Of a DNA stretch of 20,717 nt, positions 7,071 through 14,387 are shown piece after piece; positions within the stretch are counted from its first letter, which is position 1; each line of letters begins with the position of its first letter. Made by a program: the position numbers and the translations under genes. The DNA comes from a virus: positions 1 through 20,717 of the IMG/VR virus record IMGVR_UViG_3300015360_000231; one strand, 5' to 3'. Below the pieces are notes generated by a model, which worked only from the letters and a program-made list of their open reading frames with translations, was not told the DNA's origin and did no database searches.

Positions 7071-9470
7071 ATGGCAGACCCACTTAAGAGTGCGAATTCA
7101 GCCCGGCCCGGCTCGTTGAAGAGTCCTGTCCCGAGAGCGCCCTCCTCGCCCGTTGATGACCTCATTGGGAGTTTCGATGCACCGGAAATGCCTGCTGGCA
7201 CCCCCGCAGATCCGGTAAACTCGCTCCTCGGGTCGTTTGATTCGCCAGAGGAAACAAGTGCGGGCATGAGTCCGGGTGAGTTTGCTCCAGAGGAATTCGC
7301 CGCTCCAGAGGGAATCGTCCAGGACAACATCAATCAATTTAAGCCGCAGAATTTCATCGATCGCCTTCAGGCGGGACTTGCCGCAAACGACACCGAGAAG
7401 GTCGGCTTACTGAAGAAGAAGTACGGCGATAAGAATGTTGCGGTCAAAGACGGAGCGATCTATTACCGCCGCACAGACGGAGATAAACTCAAACGCCTCG
7501 ACCCCGCCACCTTCGAACTCATCTCGGATCTCATTCCTGACTTTGCACGTGAAATGGTCTCGGAAGTGGCGATGATTCCCGGTGAAGTAGCAGGAGCTAC
7601 TGCCGGAGCAGTTGCGGGAATGGGATTCGGTGCGCCAGTAACTGCGACCGCTGGAATGCTCGCCGGACGAGTCGCTTCTGTCCCACTTGCTAATGCGGCG
7701 GCAGATAAAGTCGCAACAATGGCGGGAGTACCGCAGGACGAAAATCGTTCTCTTATGGCGGAAAATGCAGTCGGCATGGGGGCAGAAGCCGTTATGCCCT
7801 TCGTTGGCTCAAAGATCAGTAAACTACTCACTAAGCGTATTCCGGGAACTGCCGCATATAAGGCAGCTAGAGAAGCGGGTGAAAAGGAAGTCGTTGCACT
7901 CTCGCGACAAAGCGAAGAGGTCATTGCTGCAGCAAAGGCCCTCGAGGACGAAGGCATCCCCGTCAACATGATGGCGCAGCAGGTGCATAATACGTCTCCA
8001 CAGCTTAATGCAAAAGTGCAAGACGTAGAGATGCTTCCGCAGTTCACTGCTAAACAACAGGAGTTTGCGGAAGGCTACGGAAACGCCCTCGAGCAGACTC
8101 TCGGTGAGATTGCTCGTAGGGGTAATCCGAACGGTCCCGTATCTTCGTCCAGGCTCGCCACAACAGTAACAAACGCCGTTGAGTCAATCGAGCGTAACGA
8201 AGGACAGGCCGTTGGGCGCTTTCGTGCGAAAGCCCTCGCCGTTCTCGGAAACAAGAAGCAACAGCTTCCGGCAGAGACGAGTCAAAACGTCGTAAATATA
8301 ATGAAGGAGCTTGGGTTTCAGGCCCGCTCACAGAAGATCGTTTCAGTAACAAAGGCTAACTGGACCAAAGACGGAACACGTAATCAGATCAATCGCACAA
8401 TGTGGGTGCCACCGAAAGATCTCGCTCCGATCGTTGGACGCCTCGGACTCGACGAAGGTCAGACTCGTGCCGTAATTAATTCGCTTAACGAATACGGTCA
8501 GCTTATTTCACGTGGGAACGAGGCGCGTCTCACCGACGTCGAGCGACTGATTAAACGAATGGGTCCGCTTAATGAGAAACTACGTGGCTCCTCTTTCGGT
8601 GGAACATGGGGCAGACTTACGGGTGAACTTCGTCAGCATCGTCGCGAGGTAATCGGAAATGCCCTCGGAGATGACATTGAAAAGAGCGCCTTTAATTCCG
8701 TAATGGATGACTTTTCAATGATACGTAATAATACAGAACAGCTAAGTTCTGTCCTTCGTGGCGACGTAACGGCAAAGACAATCGTCGGAGGCTTCTTTCG
8801 CGGTAAAGAGAACCTCGCTAATGTTCGTGCACTTAAATCCATTGTCGGTAAAGACTCCTCCGAATGGGGCTCGATGAAAGAAGAGTGGATTAACCAACTC
8901 ATGGTGAAGCATTCGGGCAACGGTCCTACGGGATTTAAGTCTGAGGCCTTCATGAATGACCTGAAGAAGAATTACGGCGATGACTTCGTTCGCGAAGTAC
9001 TTGATGACGGCAGGGCTGGACCTAACTACGACACCGTTAAGAATCTCCTCACAGTGGGGAAACGAATCGAAGCCTCAACGAGGGGACTTAAGGTCGATCA
9101 GTTAACGGAGCAGCGAAAAGCCGCCCTCATGGAAGGTCTTCTCGGCTGGGTCAGTAATGCACCCTTTCGTATTTTAAATGGAGCGAAGAAGATCATCGGT
9201 GCAGGGGGAGAACGAGAGTCTGCCCTCATGGAGATAATGAATCGCGACGGATACGAGAAGTATATTGCGGGCTACAAGGGGAAGAATCGCGGGGAGCTAT
9301 CAAAGAAGCTCGAAGCATTGATGCTTGATTACAATGCGAGACGTGCTGCAACTACACGCACTAATCAGGTTCTCGACGCCGGTAAGGACATAATGAAGCG
9401 TGGTGGTAAGTCAATGACACGTTTTGATGTACAGACAATGACACCCGAAGCAATGACACCGGAAGAATGA
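7071..9470 (+). CDS. Large ejection/internal virion protein
   Basis: A 799-residue protein. Residues 1-80 are a Pro/Ala/Ser/Glu-rich, probably disordered tail containing two imperfect copies of a short motif: DLIGSFDAPE (30-39) and SLLGSFDSPE (51-60). Residues ~94-145 form a compact lysine-rich domain (FIDRLQAGLAANDTEKVGLL; YYRRTDGDKLKRL). Residues ~163-215 are a Gly/Ala/Val-rich amphipathic or membrane-active stretch with GEVAGATAGAVAGMGFGAPV. The remaining ~580 residues are long charged helices ending TMTPEAMTPEE. I could not find a lytic transglycosylase E/ES motif, unlike T7 gp16. The role proposed is forming or crossing the envelope channel during genome delivery. TAGGAG at 7056-7061 lies 9 nt before the ATG. 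The stop overlaps a small downstream ORF (ATGA). Confidence 0.65.
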   Translation: MADPLKSANSARPGSLKSPVPRAPSSPVDDLIGSFDAPEMPAGTPADPVNSLLGSFDSPEETSAGMSPGEFAPEEFAAPEGIVQDNINQFKPQNFIDRLQAGLAANDTEKVGLLKKKYGDKNVAVKDGAIYYRRTDGDKLKRLDPATFELISDLIPDFAREMVSEVAMIPGEVAGATAGAVAGMGFGAPVTATAGMLAGRVASVPLANAAADKVATMAGVPQDENRSLMAENAVGMGAEAVMPFVGSKISKLLTKRIPGTAAYKAAREAGEKEVVALSRQSEEVIAAAKALEDEGIPVNMMAQQVHNTSPQLNAKVQDVEMLPQFTAKQQEFAEGYGNALEQTLGEIARRGNPNGPVSSSRLATTVTNAVESIERNEGQAVGRFRAKALAVLGNKKQQLPAETSQNVVNIMKELGFQARSQKIVSVTKANWTKDGTRNQINRTMWVPPKDLAPIVGRLGLDEGQTRAVINSLNEYGQLISRGNEARLTDVERLIKRMGPLNEKLRGSSFGGTWGRLTGELRQHRREVIGNALGDDIEKSAFNSVMDDFSMIRNNTEQLSSVLRGDVTAKTIVGGFFRGKENLANVRALKSIVGKDSSEWGSMKEEWINQLMVKHSGNGPTGFKSEAFMNDLKKNYGDDFVREVLDDGRAGPNYDTVKNLLTVGKRIEASTRGLKVDQLTEQRKAALMEGLLGWVSNAPFRILNGAKKIIGAGGERESALMEIMNRDGYEKYIAGYKGKNRGELSKKLEALMLDYNARRAATTRTNQVLDAGKDIMKRGGKSMTRFDVQTMTPEAMTPEE

Positions 9471-9637
9471 TAACCTTCCTTACCGAAGAGGTTCGGACGC
9501 AGTATCATCTCCTCGGGCTAGACCTTCAGCGAGAGATTCAGCTTCTCGCAGATCATCTTCTCGGGGAGAACAAGTCCATTACTATACTTTTTGCGGACGC
9601 CACGTACTCAGAGGTGTCGATCAGGATCGATGAGTAG
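9467..9637 (+). CDS. Small unknown protein ending the virion operon
   Basis: A 56-residue ORF beginning MITFLTEEVRTQYHLLG and ending SEVSIRIDE. Its ATG overlaps the TGA of the large ejection protein gene by the ATGA arrangement used repeatedly in this window, and the predicted protein alternates hydrophobic and charged residues as a helix-strand fold would. No SD is needed if translation is coupled. Its last 30 nt overlap, on the opposite strand, the 3' end of the helicase/primase gene. No family recognised. The main alternative is a chance ORF, but the exact start overlap and even amino acid usage favour a gene. Confidence 0.5.
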   Translation: MITFLTEEVRTQYHLLGLDLQREIQLLADHLLGENKSITILFADATYSEVSIRIDE

Positions 9638-10822
9638 GGTGAGATTCTGACTCGAATCACAAGCAAGCCAGCCCGAGTTAAGCATAAAGTCGATTGTCTT
9701 TTGAATTGCCTCGACATTATTACCACTCCCGAGACCATGCGCCTGGAGTGCTTTGCGGTTCATTTTCCCACCATTCTTCTTTAGTGCCTGCGAGATCATT
9801 TGCGTAACACCGTTTTGACTTTGCTTATCCGCAATAACGGCCTGTGTGATAATAAAGGCATTATCCTTCGTTACGTCTTCAATGAGAGCTTTTCCGCGCT
9901 CCCAGTGCGATTCATTTAACTCAAGGCGATCATTTTCCGCAACAGACAAGAGCATGCAGATTTTCATGAGATTCGTCATCTTACGCGCCATAATGGATTC
10001 CATGCGTGGCGAATTCAGTCCGATTAAATAACGATCAAATTCCGGCTGTTCTCTTTTCCACGACTCGATAAATCCCGTCGATGCAGTAAAGCGTCCTTTG
10101 ATTTTATTTATAAGTGCAAGGTCATGAATTAGCGCCTGGCGCATCTTCTCATCCACTTCAATCGACTCGTCCCACTTGGCTTCTCTGACCTGCCGATCCT
10201 TTGATATGACGTAAATAAAGCGAGAGGCGAGACCACCCATGACGGATTGTTCGTTCACGAGGTTCTTTAAGTAGTCGAATGTCGCGCCCGCAAGGAGATT
10301 AAAACACGCATTGGGAATCTCCGTAATTTCCTTCTCCGACTTGAGCTTCTTGCGAAAGACCTTCGGGCAATCGTAAAGTGCCGTAATCGTAGCGTTGAAA
10401 TCACCGAATAGGTTTTGCAGAGCCGAAGCCGACGCTTCACTCGCATAGAAGTATCCACTTGAGTGAAAGACAATCTTAGGCCCGAAAGTCATCTCCGAAA
10501 GAACGCGCATCATTTCGATAAGACCAGGCTCTGTAATTTGATTCGGAATAATCTTCAGGTCAGGACTGAGCGTCTCGCGTATTTCTTCCAATAAGTCCAC
10601 CCCGCGATCAATCGCGGTTGACTTGCCTACACCCGGATGGGAAACGAGCAGTGTGAATATGTTTGGGTAATGCATCACCATTCCTTGATTTACCCAGACC
10701 TTACGCTCAAGTGCTCCGGCGAGAATAGAGAGTCCAATCCATTCGTGGAATGAATCGGGGCAGAAATTATCTCGTGCGTAGGCGAAATAGGCATCGAGGA
10801 AATCAGGGAATTTTCTCATCAT
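9608..10822 (-). CDS. P-loop helicase/primase-helicase (DUF3987-like)
   Basis: A 404-residue product from ATG 10822. Walker A is SHPGVGKST (about residues 61-69), followed ~60-80 residues later by IVFHSSGYFYASEA, which fits a Walker B/DE position, and AGATFDYLKNL plus ASRFIYVI, matching motifs of phage DUF3987-type ATPases. These proteins act as replicative helicases or helicase partners of primases; no primase catalytic TOPRIM or AEP motif is evident. The reading frame is open 10 codons further upstream, but AAGGAG just 7 nt before the ATGATG pair decides the start at 10822. The gene starts inside the 46-aa ORF and is last in the replication operon. Its 3' end overlaps the converging virion operon by 30 nt. 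Confidence 0.75.
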   Translation of the reverse strand: MMRKFPDFLDAYFAYARDNFCPDSFHEWIGLSILAGALERKVWVNQGMVMHYPNIFTLLVSHPGVGKSTAIDRGVDLLEEIRETLSPDLKIIPNQITEPGLIEMMRVLSEMTFGPKIVFHSSGYFYASEASASALQNLFGDFNATITALYDCPKVFRKKLKSEKEITEIPNACFNLLAGATFDYLKNLVNEQSVMGGLASRFIYVISKDRQVREAKWDESIEVDEKMRQALIHDLALINKIKGRFTASTGFIESWKREQPEFDRYLIGLNSPRMESIMARKMTNLMKICMLLSVAENDRLELNESHWERGKALIEDVTKDNAFIITQAVIADKQSQNGVTQMISQALKKNGGKMNRKALQAHGLGSGNNVEAIQKTIDFMLNSGWLACDSSQNLTLLIDPDRHL

Positions 10823-10943
10823 CTCGCTTCTCCTTAAGCTTTGCGAGTACACGTTGGATAATCTCTTCTCGCTTTTCCTGTAGAAAAAGAGTGACTTCCT
10901 CTTCGATTAGAGTCGCTACGTTAATTTTGCGCGGTTCTTCCAC
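10803..10943 (-). CDS. 46-aa helical protein between polymerase and helicase
   Basis: A GTG-initiated ORF whose first base is the last base of the polymerase TAG (TAGTG), preceded by GAGGAG inside the polymerase 3' end at suitable spacing. The product starts MEEPRKINVATLIEEE and ends KEKRDDEKIP; it is highly charged (Glu, Lys, Arg) and should form one long helix. Its last 20 nt overlap the helicase start in another frame, and the helicase SD lies within it. No family recognised. It could be a small replication accessory protein or a translational coupler between polymerase and helicase. The tight junctions and SD make a real gene likely. Confidence 0.6.
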   Translation of the reverse strand: MEEPRKINVATLIEEEVTLFLQEKREEIIQRVLAKLKEKRDDEKIP

Positions 10944-13204
10944 TATTCAATCTCCTCTAGCCTCGCCATACATCGACCCGCCTTCGTCTCAACGGGAATA
11001 ATCATCCGCCCTCCGGAAAGTGTAACCTCCGGATGCCACGCCATGAGTTGATGACAGGCTTTAGCGTACTGCGCTTCCCGTCCCTCGGGGACGAGGGAGA
11101 TGAGCGCATCGTGACCTTGATAAATGAGACGAAACTTTAGTCTTCCCGCTTTTCGTTCATCCATCAAGTGCAGCATCATATGATTCGTAACCCAAGGAAT
11201 TGTATGTTGCGGACGCCATGCGTAGGCTTCTTTGAACATATCGTCGCCAAAGCGCCCGTAGAAGTACCGTTCCCAGCCGGATGGCGCAGTAAGCTTGCGC
11301 TTTAGGTTAAGTTCGCGGCGAACCCACGCATGCCAACGCGGTATTCCGGGGAATAGACCGTAATAGGCCGCTGTGATGGCCTCGGCGTCTTTTCTCGTAA
11401 TCACCATGTCGAGTTCGTTAAAGACCGTTTCGACGAAGACTCCAGGCTTCATGAAATAATTAAGCCCGTGTCCGGCCTTCTTGCCGAGTTGACGCCACGT
11501 TGACTTGAACTCGTCCTTTGGAATGGCGTCGGGGTCTTTGCCCATTTGAAGGACGATGGCGCGTCCGACGTGCGTATGGACGTCCGCTCCTGATTCGAGC
11601 ATGTCGATTAAGGTCTTGTCCGCTGAATCATAAGCGACGAAGCGTGATTCGGCCTGGCGGAGATCCGTCTCGACGAAAGTCCACCCCTCCGGCGCAACGA
11701 ACATCTGTTTAATTGAGACGTCGCCACCTTCACGCGGAATTGTCTGGATGTTGAAGCCACGGTCCCAGGGGTCTTTTCCACCCGACCAGCGCAGTGTCTC
11801 CGTGCCTGCTCCATTGAGTGAATAGGGGAGTCTGCCGTCTGGACGAACGACGAAATCAATATAGGAGGAAAGCGCCTTACCGAGAGACTTAATGTCCTGC
11901 AGTGCTGCAAGTTCACGCAACTCGGGATGCTTGAGGCGGATCTTCTTTATTGCTGACGAATCAACGCTCTCTTTGTATCCACCCGAGGCTTTGTCATATT
12001 TCTTCGGTATCTTCACGTTCTTCGCCTTCAGGTATTTCATTACCTGTGGGGAGGAGCGGGGATTTAACTCGCCTCCGGTGGCGGAGTGGAAGTCGGCGGT
12101 AAGGGTCTTAATCTTTGACTCGACCTCGATTCGCAATGCTTCACGAGTTTCGAGAGAAAGAGGCATTCCAACGGCGCACATTTCACGGATAGGCTCAGAT
12201 AGGCGCATGAGATAAGAAGTAAATAGGCCATCGAGTTTCCGTACTCGGAGATCGGATAACTGAGCGCCTTTCGCCTCAAACGTACCAGTGGTGTCTCGAC
12301 AGTTATATATATAATGTTTAGTCCAGTCACGTACGTTACCCCAGTCCTTCTTCTTGCCCTCTTCGTCTGTAACCTTTCCGTCATCCTTCCAGTATGGCCG
12401 CTTCGTGTAAATGCGTCCAACATTTCCGAGATTCGACTTAAGCTCAGGCCAAAGGAACTTCATCGCCCACATAGTGTCGAAGATTTCTCCTTCTGTTCTT
12501 ATTCCGTAGGCTGAGAAATAAGAGAGGTCATAGATATGGTTCTGCAGGATCTTCCGGCTAGGAGACGTGAGAACTCCTGATATGGCTCGCCAGAGTTCAA
12601 AGTAAGAATGATCGGAGAATCGGTCGGGGAGCACATTAATTGCAATAGCATCGGATGCACTCCAGGCGAAACCAACAGTGTTAATTTGTCCATATCCGGT
12701 TTCGACATCGACTGCCACTTCTGGTCGTTCGGCAATGTCTGAGAGAATTGCAAGGGATTCCTCCAGTGAGGGGTTAAGGATGAAACGCTCAGGCGGGGTA
12801 ATCCAAGTGGGCTCAAGCACTTCAATGGCACGACGAAAGGCGAGTTCTTGGTATAGCCCAAGCTCGGGTTGTTTTTGTATTCGACCGAGGTCGTAGGTCG
12901 GGATAAAATACTGTCCCTCTGAAATTACAAGGGGGCTTAACTGCCACTTATCTATTCCGCGCTTTTGTGTAAAATGACGCAGTACTTTCTCGCCGAGACC
13001 AACAATTACACTCGCATTATTATAGTGAGTGTTTTCATTAAAGAGGTCGATGCGGACACGGTCGGGTGAGATACCGGCGCGAAGGAGTCTTCCTCGAAGG
13101 GACTCCCACTGCCACCCGGAGAACATTCCGAGGTGATCAGTCGAGCCCGCACGTACTTCGTCGATTATGATGACAATCTGGGATGATGGATCAGTCGGCG
13201 TCAT
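10943..13204 (-). CDS. Family A DNA polymerase with 3'-5' exonuclease and UDG-like N-terminal region
   Basis: A 753-residue replicative polymerase. Residues ~1-135 resemble a uracil-DNA glycosylase fold: VIIIDEVRAGS, then SVIVGLGEKVLRHFTQKRGI (~65-84), then FIPTYDLGRIQKQPEL (~100-114), where an active enzyme would have a YHP-type histidine motif; here it is TYDLG. Residues ~150-320 are a DnaQ-like 3'-5' exonuclease: DVE (D166, E168), NHIYD (D226) and YNCRD (Y300, D304). Residues ~330-753 are the polymerase: motif A FVETDLRQAESRF (D514, E519), motif B RQLGKKAGHGLNYF (R571, K575, Y583) and motif C YQGHDAL (H698, D699). All key exonuclease and polymerase residues are present except that motif C has HDA rather than HDE. 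The SD before ATG 13204 is weak (TAGAG). It follows the SSB gene by 28 nt and joins the next ORF by TAGTG. Confidence 0.92.
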   Translation of the reverse strand: MTPTDPSSQIVIIIDEVRAGSTDHLGMFSGWQWESLRGRLLRAGISPDRVRIDLFNENTHYNNASVIVGLGEKVLRHFTQKRGIDKWQLSPLVISEGQYFIPTYDLGRIQKQPELGLYQELAFRRAIEVLEPTWITPPERFILNPSLEESLAILSDIAERPEVAVDVETGYGQINTVGFAWSASDAIAINVLPDRFSDHSYFELWRAISGVLTSPSRKILQNHIYDLSYFSAYGIRTEGEIFDTMWAMKFLWPELKSNLGNVGRIYTKRPYWKDDGKVTDEEGKKKDWGNVRDWTKHYIYNCRDTTGTFEAKGAQLSDLRVRKLDGLFTSYLMRLSEPIREMCAVGMPLSLETREALRIEVESKIKTLTADFHSATGGELNPRSSPQVMKYLKAKNVKIPKKYDKASGGYKESVDSSAIKKIRLKHPELRELAALQDIKSLGKALSSYIDFVVRPDGRLPYSLNGAGTETLRWSGGKDPWDRGFNIQTIPREGGDVSIKQMFVAPEGWTFVETDLRQAESRFVAYDSADKTLIDMLESGADVHTHVGRAIVLQMGKDPDAIPKDEFKSTWRQLGKKAGHGLNYFMKPGVFVETVFNELDMVITRKDAEAITAAYYGLFPGIPRWHAWVRRELNLKRKLTAPSGWERYFYGRFGDDMFKEAYAWRPQHTIPWVTNHMMLHLMDERKAGRLKFRLIYQGHDALISLVPEGREAQYAKACHQLMAWHPEVTLSGGRMIIPVETKAGRCMARLEEIE

Positions 13205-13232
13205 ACGTGCGGTACTCTAGTTGCGTTACTGT

Positions 13233-13613
13233 TTAGTTCATTTTAACGGGACGAATGCGCTTCACTTCAGTGTAACCCGTGGGCTCACCGTTGCGAACGC
13301 CATCGACAAGTTCAATCTCAAGCTGTTTTCCGACAAGTTGTTCTGTGTCGAATGAACCAGTGAGAGACTGACCCGTTGCAGCTTTGTAGAACTGCTGAAG
13401 GCGGAAGGCTCCTTTGCCAGACGTTGCAGTCTTGTCGAAGATACGACGTCCGTTATTCTTCGCTTCGTCTTCACCGTATGTCTCAAGTTCCCAATTGATG
13501 TAAGAACCGCCGTTGGGCCATTCCTTTACTTCGCCTTTCTTAACGATGACTTTGTAGGTCCCAGCGGATACTTGATCCTGGATGTCGCTGAAATCCGGTT
13601 GTATTAGTGCCAT
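13233..13613 (-). CDS. Single-stranded DNA-binding-like protein (DUF669-like)
   Basis: A 126-residue small beta-rich protein: MALIQPDFSDIQDQVSAGTY at the start, then KGEVKEWPNGGSYINWELE, GRRIFDKTATSGKGAFRLQQ and QLEIELVDGVRNGEP near the end. The order G-x-Y...GGSYINW...GR.IFDKT...F.LQQF.KA..G matches the DUF669/phage SSB-like pattern, an OB-type fold thought to coat single-stranded DNA. Its place between a Sak4-like ATPase and DNA polymerase supports this. AAGGAG sits 8 nt before the ATG, the strongest SD in the operon, consistent with an abundant protein. A perfect stem-loop precedes it. No acidic C-terminal tail of the classical SSB type is seen; the end is RPVKMN. Confidence 0.7.
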   Translation of the reverse strand: MALIQPDFSDIQDQVSAGTYKVIVKKGEVKEWPNGGSYINWELETYGEDEAKNNGRRIFDKTATSGKGAFRLQQFYKAATGQSLTGSFDTEQLVGKQLEIELVDGVRNGEPTGYTEVKRIRPVKMN

Positions 13614-13632
13614 TAGTACTTCTCCTTGTTGT

Positions 13633-13647
13633 GGGACTTTGTGTCCC
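13633..13647 (-). promoter_or_regulatory. Stem-loop in the leader of the SSB-like gene
   Basis: On the minus-strand transcript, GGGAC ACAAA GTCCC forms a perfect 5-bp stem with a 5-nt loop, between the Sak4-like stop and the SSB SD. No U-run follows, so it is not an obvious terminator. It may be an mRNA-processing or stability element. Function inferred only. Confidence 0.35.
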
Positions 13648-13655
13648 GGTTAAAC

Positions 13656-14387
13656 TTAATTGTATTTCTTTGCTAAACTATTCCAGTTTAGTTCGATCGG
13701 GTTCGGAAGTTTCGGTATCTGACTACGGCAGAAGTCATAATACGGATCAGCCTTCGTCTGCGCAAAGGGCTTACCGTCTTTCATGTAAACGCGGTAAACC
13801 TCCTCGAAGTAAATCGGAAGCTCCTGAGCGAACGAGCCATCCATAATAGGTGAGCGAATGATCTCACCCGTCAGATCAGATCTGTCCGTCTTTACGTGCG
13901 CCGTCATAATGACATTCATCGGCAGTGAGAGAAGACCGGGAATGAGCTTCATGAATTCGCGCTTAAGGATGCCATAATCCTGCATGCCGGGCTGTACTCC
14001 CTGCGCACAGGCAACGCGCTTAATGCCAGGATTCGTCCTGACGATATGAGAGAGAACCGCCGCCGAGAAGGTCGTTGCCGAGTCAATCACGAGGGTCTTA
14101 AACTTCGGTGCGGACTGCGCTGGAATTAACTCCTCTTTGATTATCTTTTGCATCTCTACGATGGGGTCACTTCCGTCGAGGCGCTGACTCATGCTGCGAA
14201 CGTCGATATTTTCGAGGCGCTCTTTGTCAGACGCATACCATGCAGCGGCGGAATTTACCTTACCGTCGAAGTCGAGGAATAGAATCGGACAAGGTGCACC
14301 CGCAGCAAAACAGGTCTTCGTTGATCCGGGAGGCCCAACAAGGAGCATTTTTATATTCGCCGAGGTCTGGACATCGCTTAACTTCAT
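13656..14387 (-). CDS. Sak4-like RecA-fold ATPase (recombinase/annealing helper)
   Basis: A 243-residue product from ATG 14387. Walker A GPPGSTKT (18-25), a FLDFDGK strand-turn (~37-43), Walker B TLVIDSATTF (~98-107, D102), and a sensor-like strand NVIMTAHVKTD match phage AAA_24/Sak4-type proteins. These are small RecA-core ATPases that promote single-strand annealing or exchange, usually together with an SSB, as here. The frame is open 42 codons upstream, but ATG 14387 overlaps the nuclease stop as ATGA and is followed at once by the fold, so it was chosen. No DnaB or MutS features are present. Second gene of the operon. Confidence 0.78.
   Translation of the reverse strand: MKLSDVQTSANIKMLLVGPPGSTKTCFAAGAPCPILFLDFDGKVNSAAAWYASDKERLENIDVRSMSQRLDGSDPIVEMQKIIKEELIPAQSAPKFKTLVIDSATTFSAAVLSHIVRTNPGIKRVACAQGVQPGMQDYGILKREFMKLIPGLLSLPMNVIMTAHVKTDRSDLTGEIIRSPIMDGSFAQELPIYFEEVYRVYMKDGKPFAQTKADPYYDFCRSQIPKLPNPIELNWNSLAKKYN

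Noticed and set aside
9483-9496. CCGAA-GAGG-TTCGG hairpin at the start of the small ORF ending the virion operon
   Set aside because: Only a 5-bp stem, no T-run after it in either direction; not called a terminator.
9558-9570. TTCTC-GGG-GAGAA hairpin
   Set aside because: Inside coding sequence with no T-run; likely chance.
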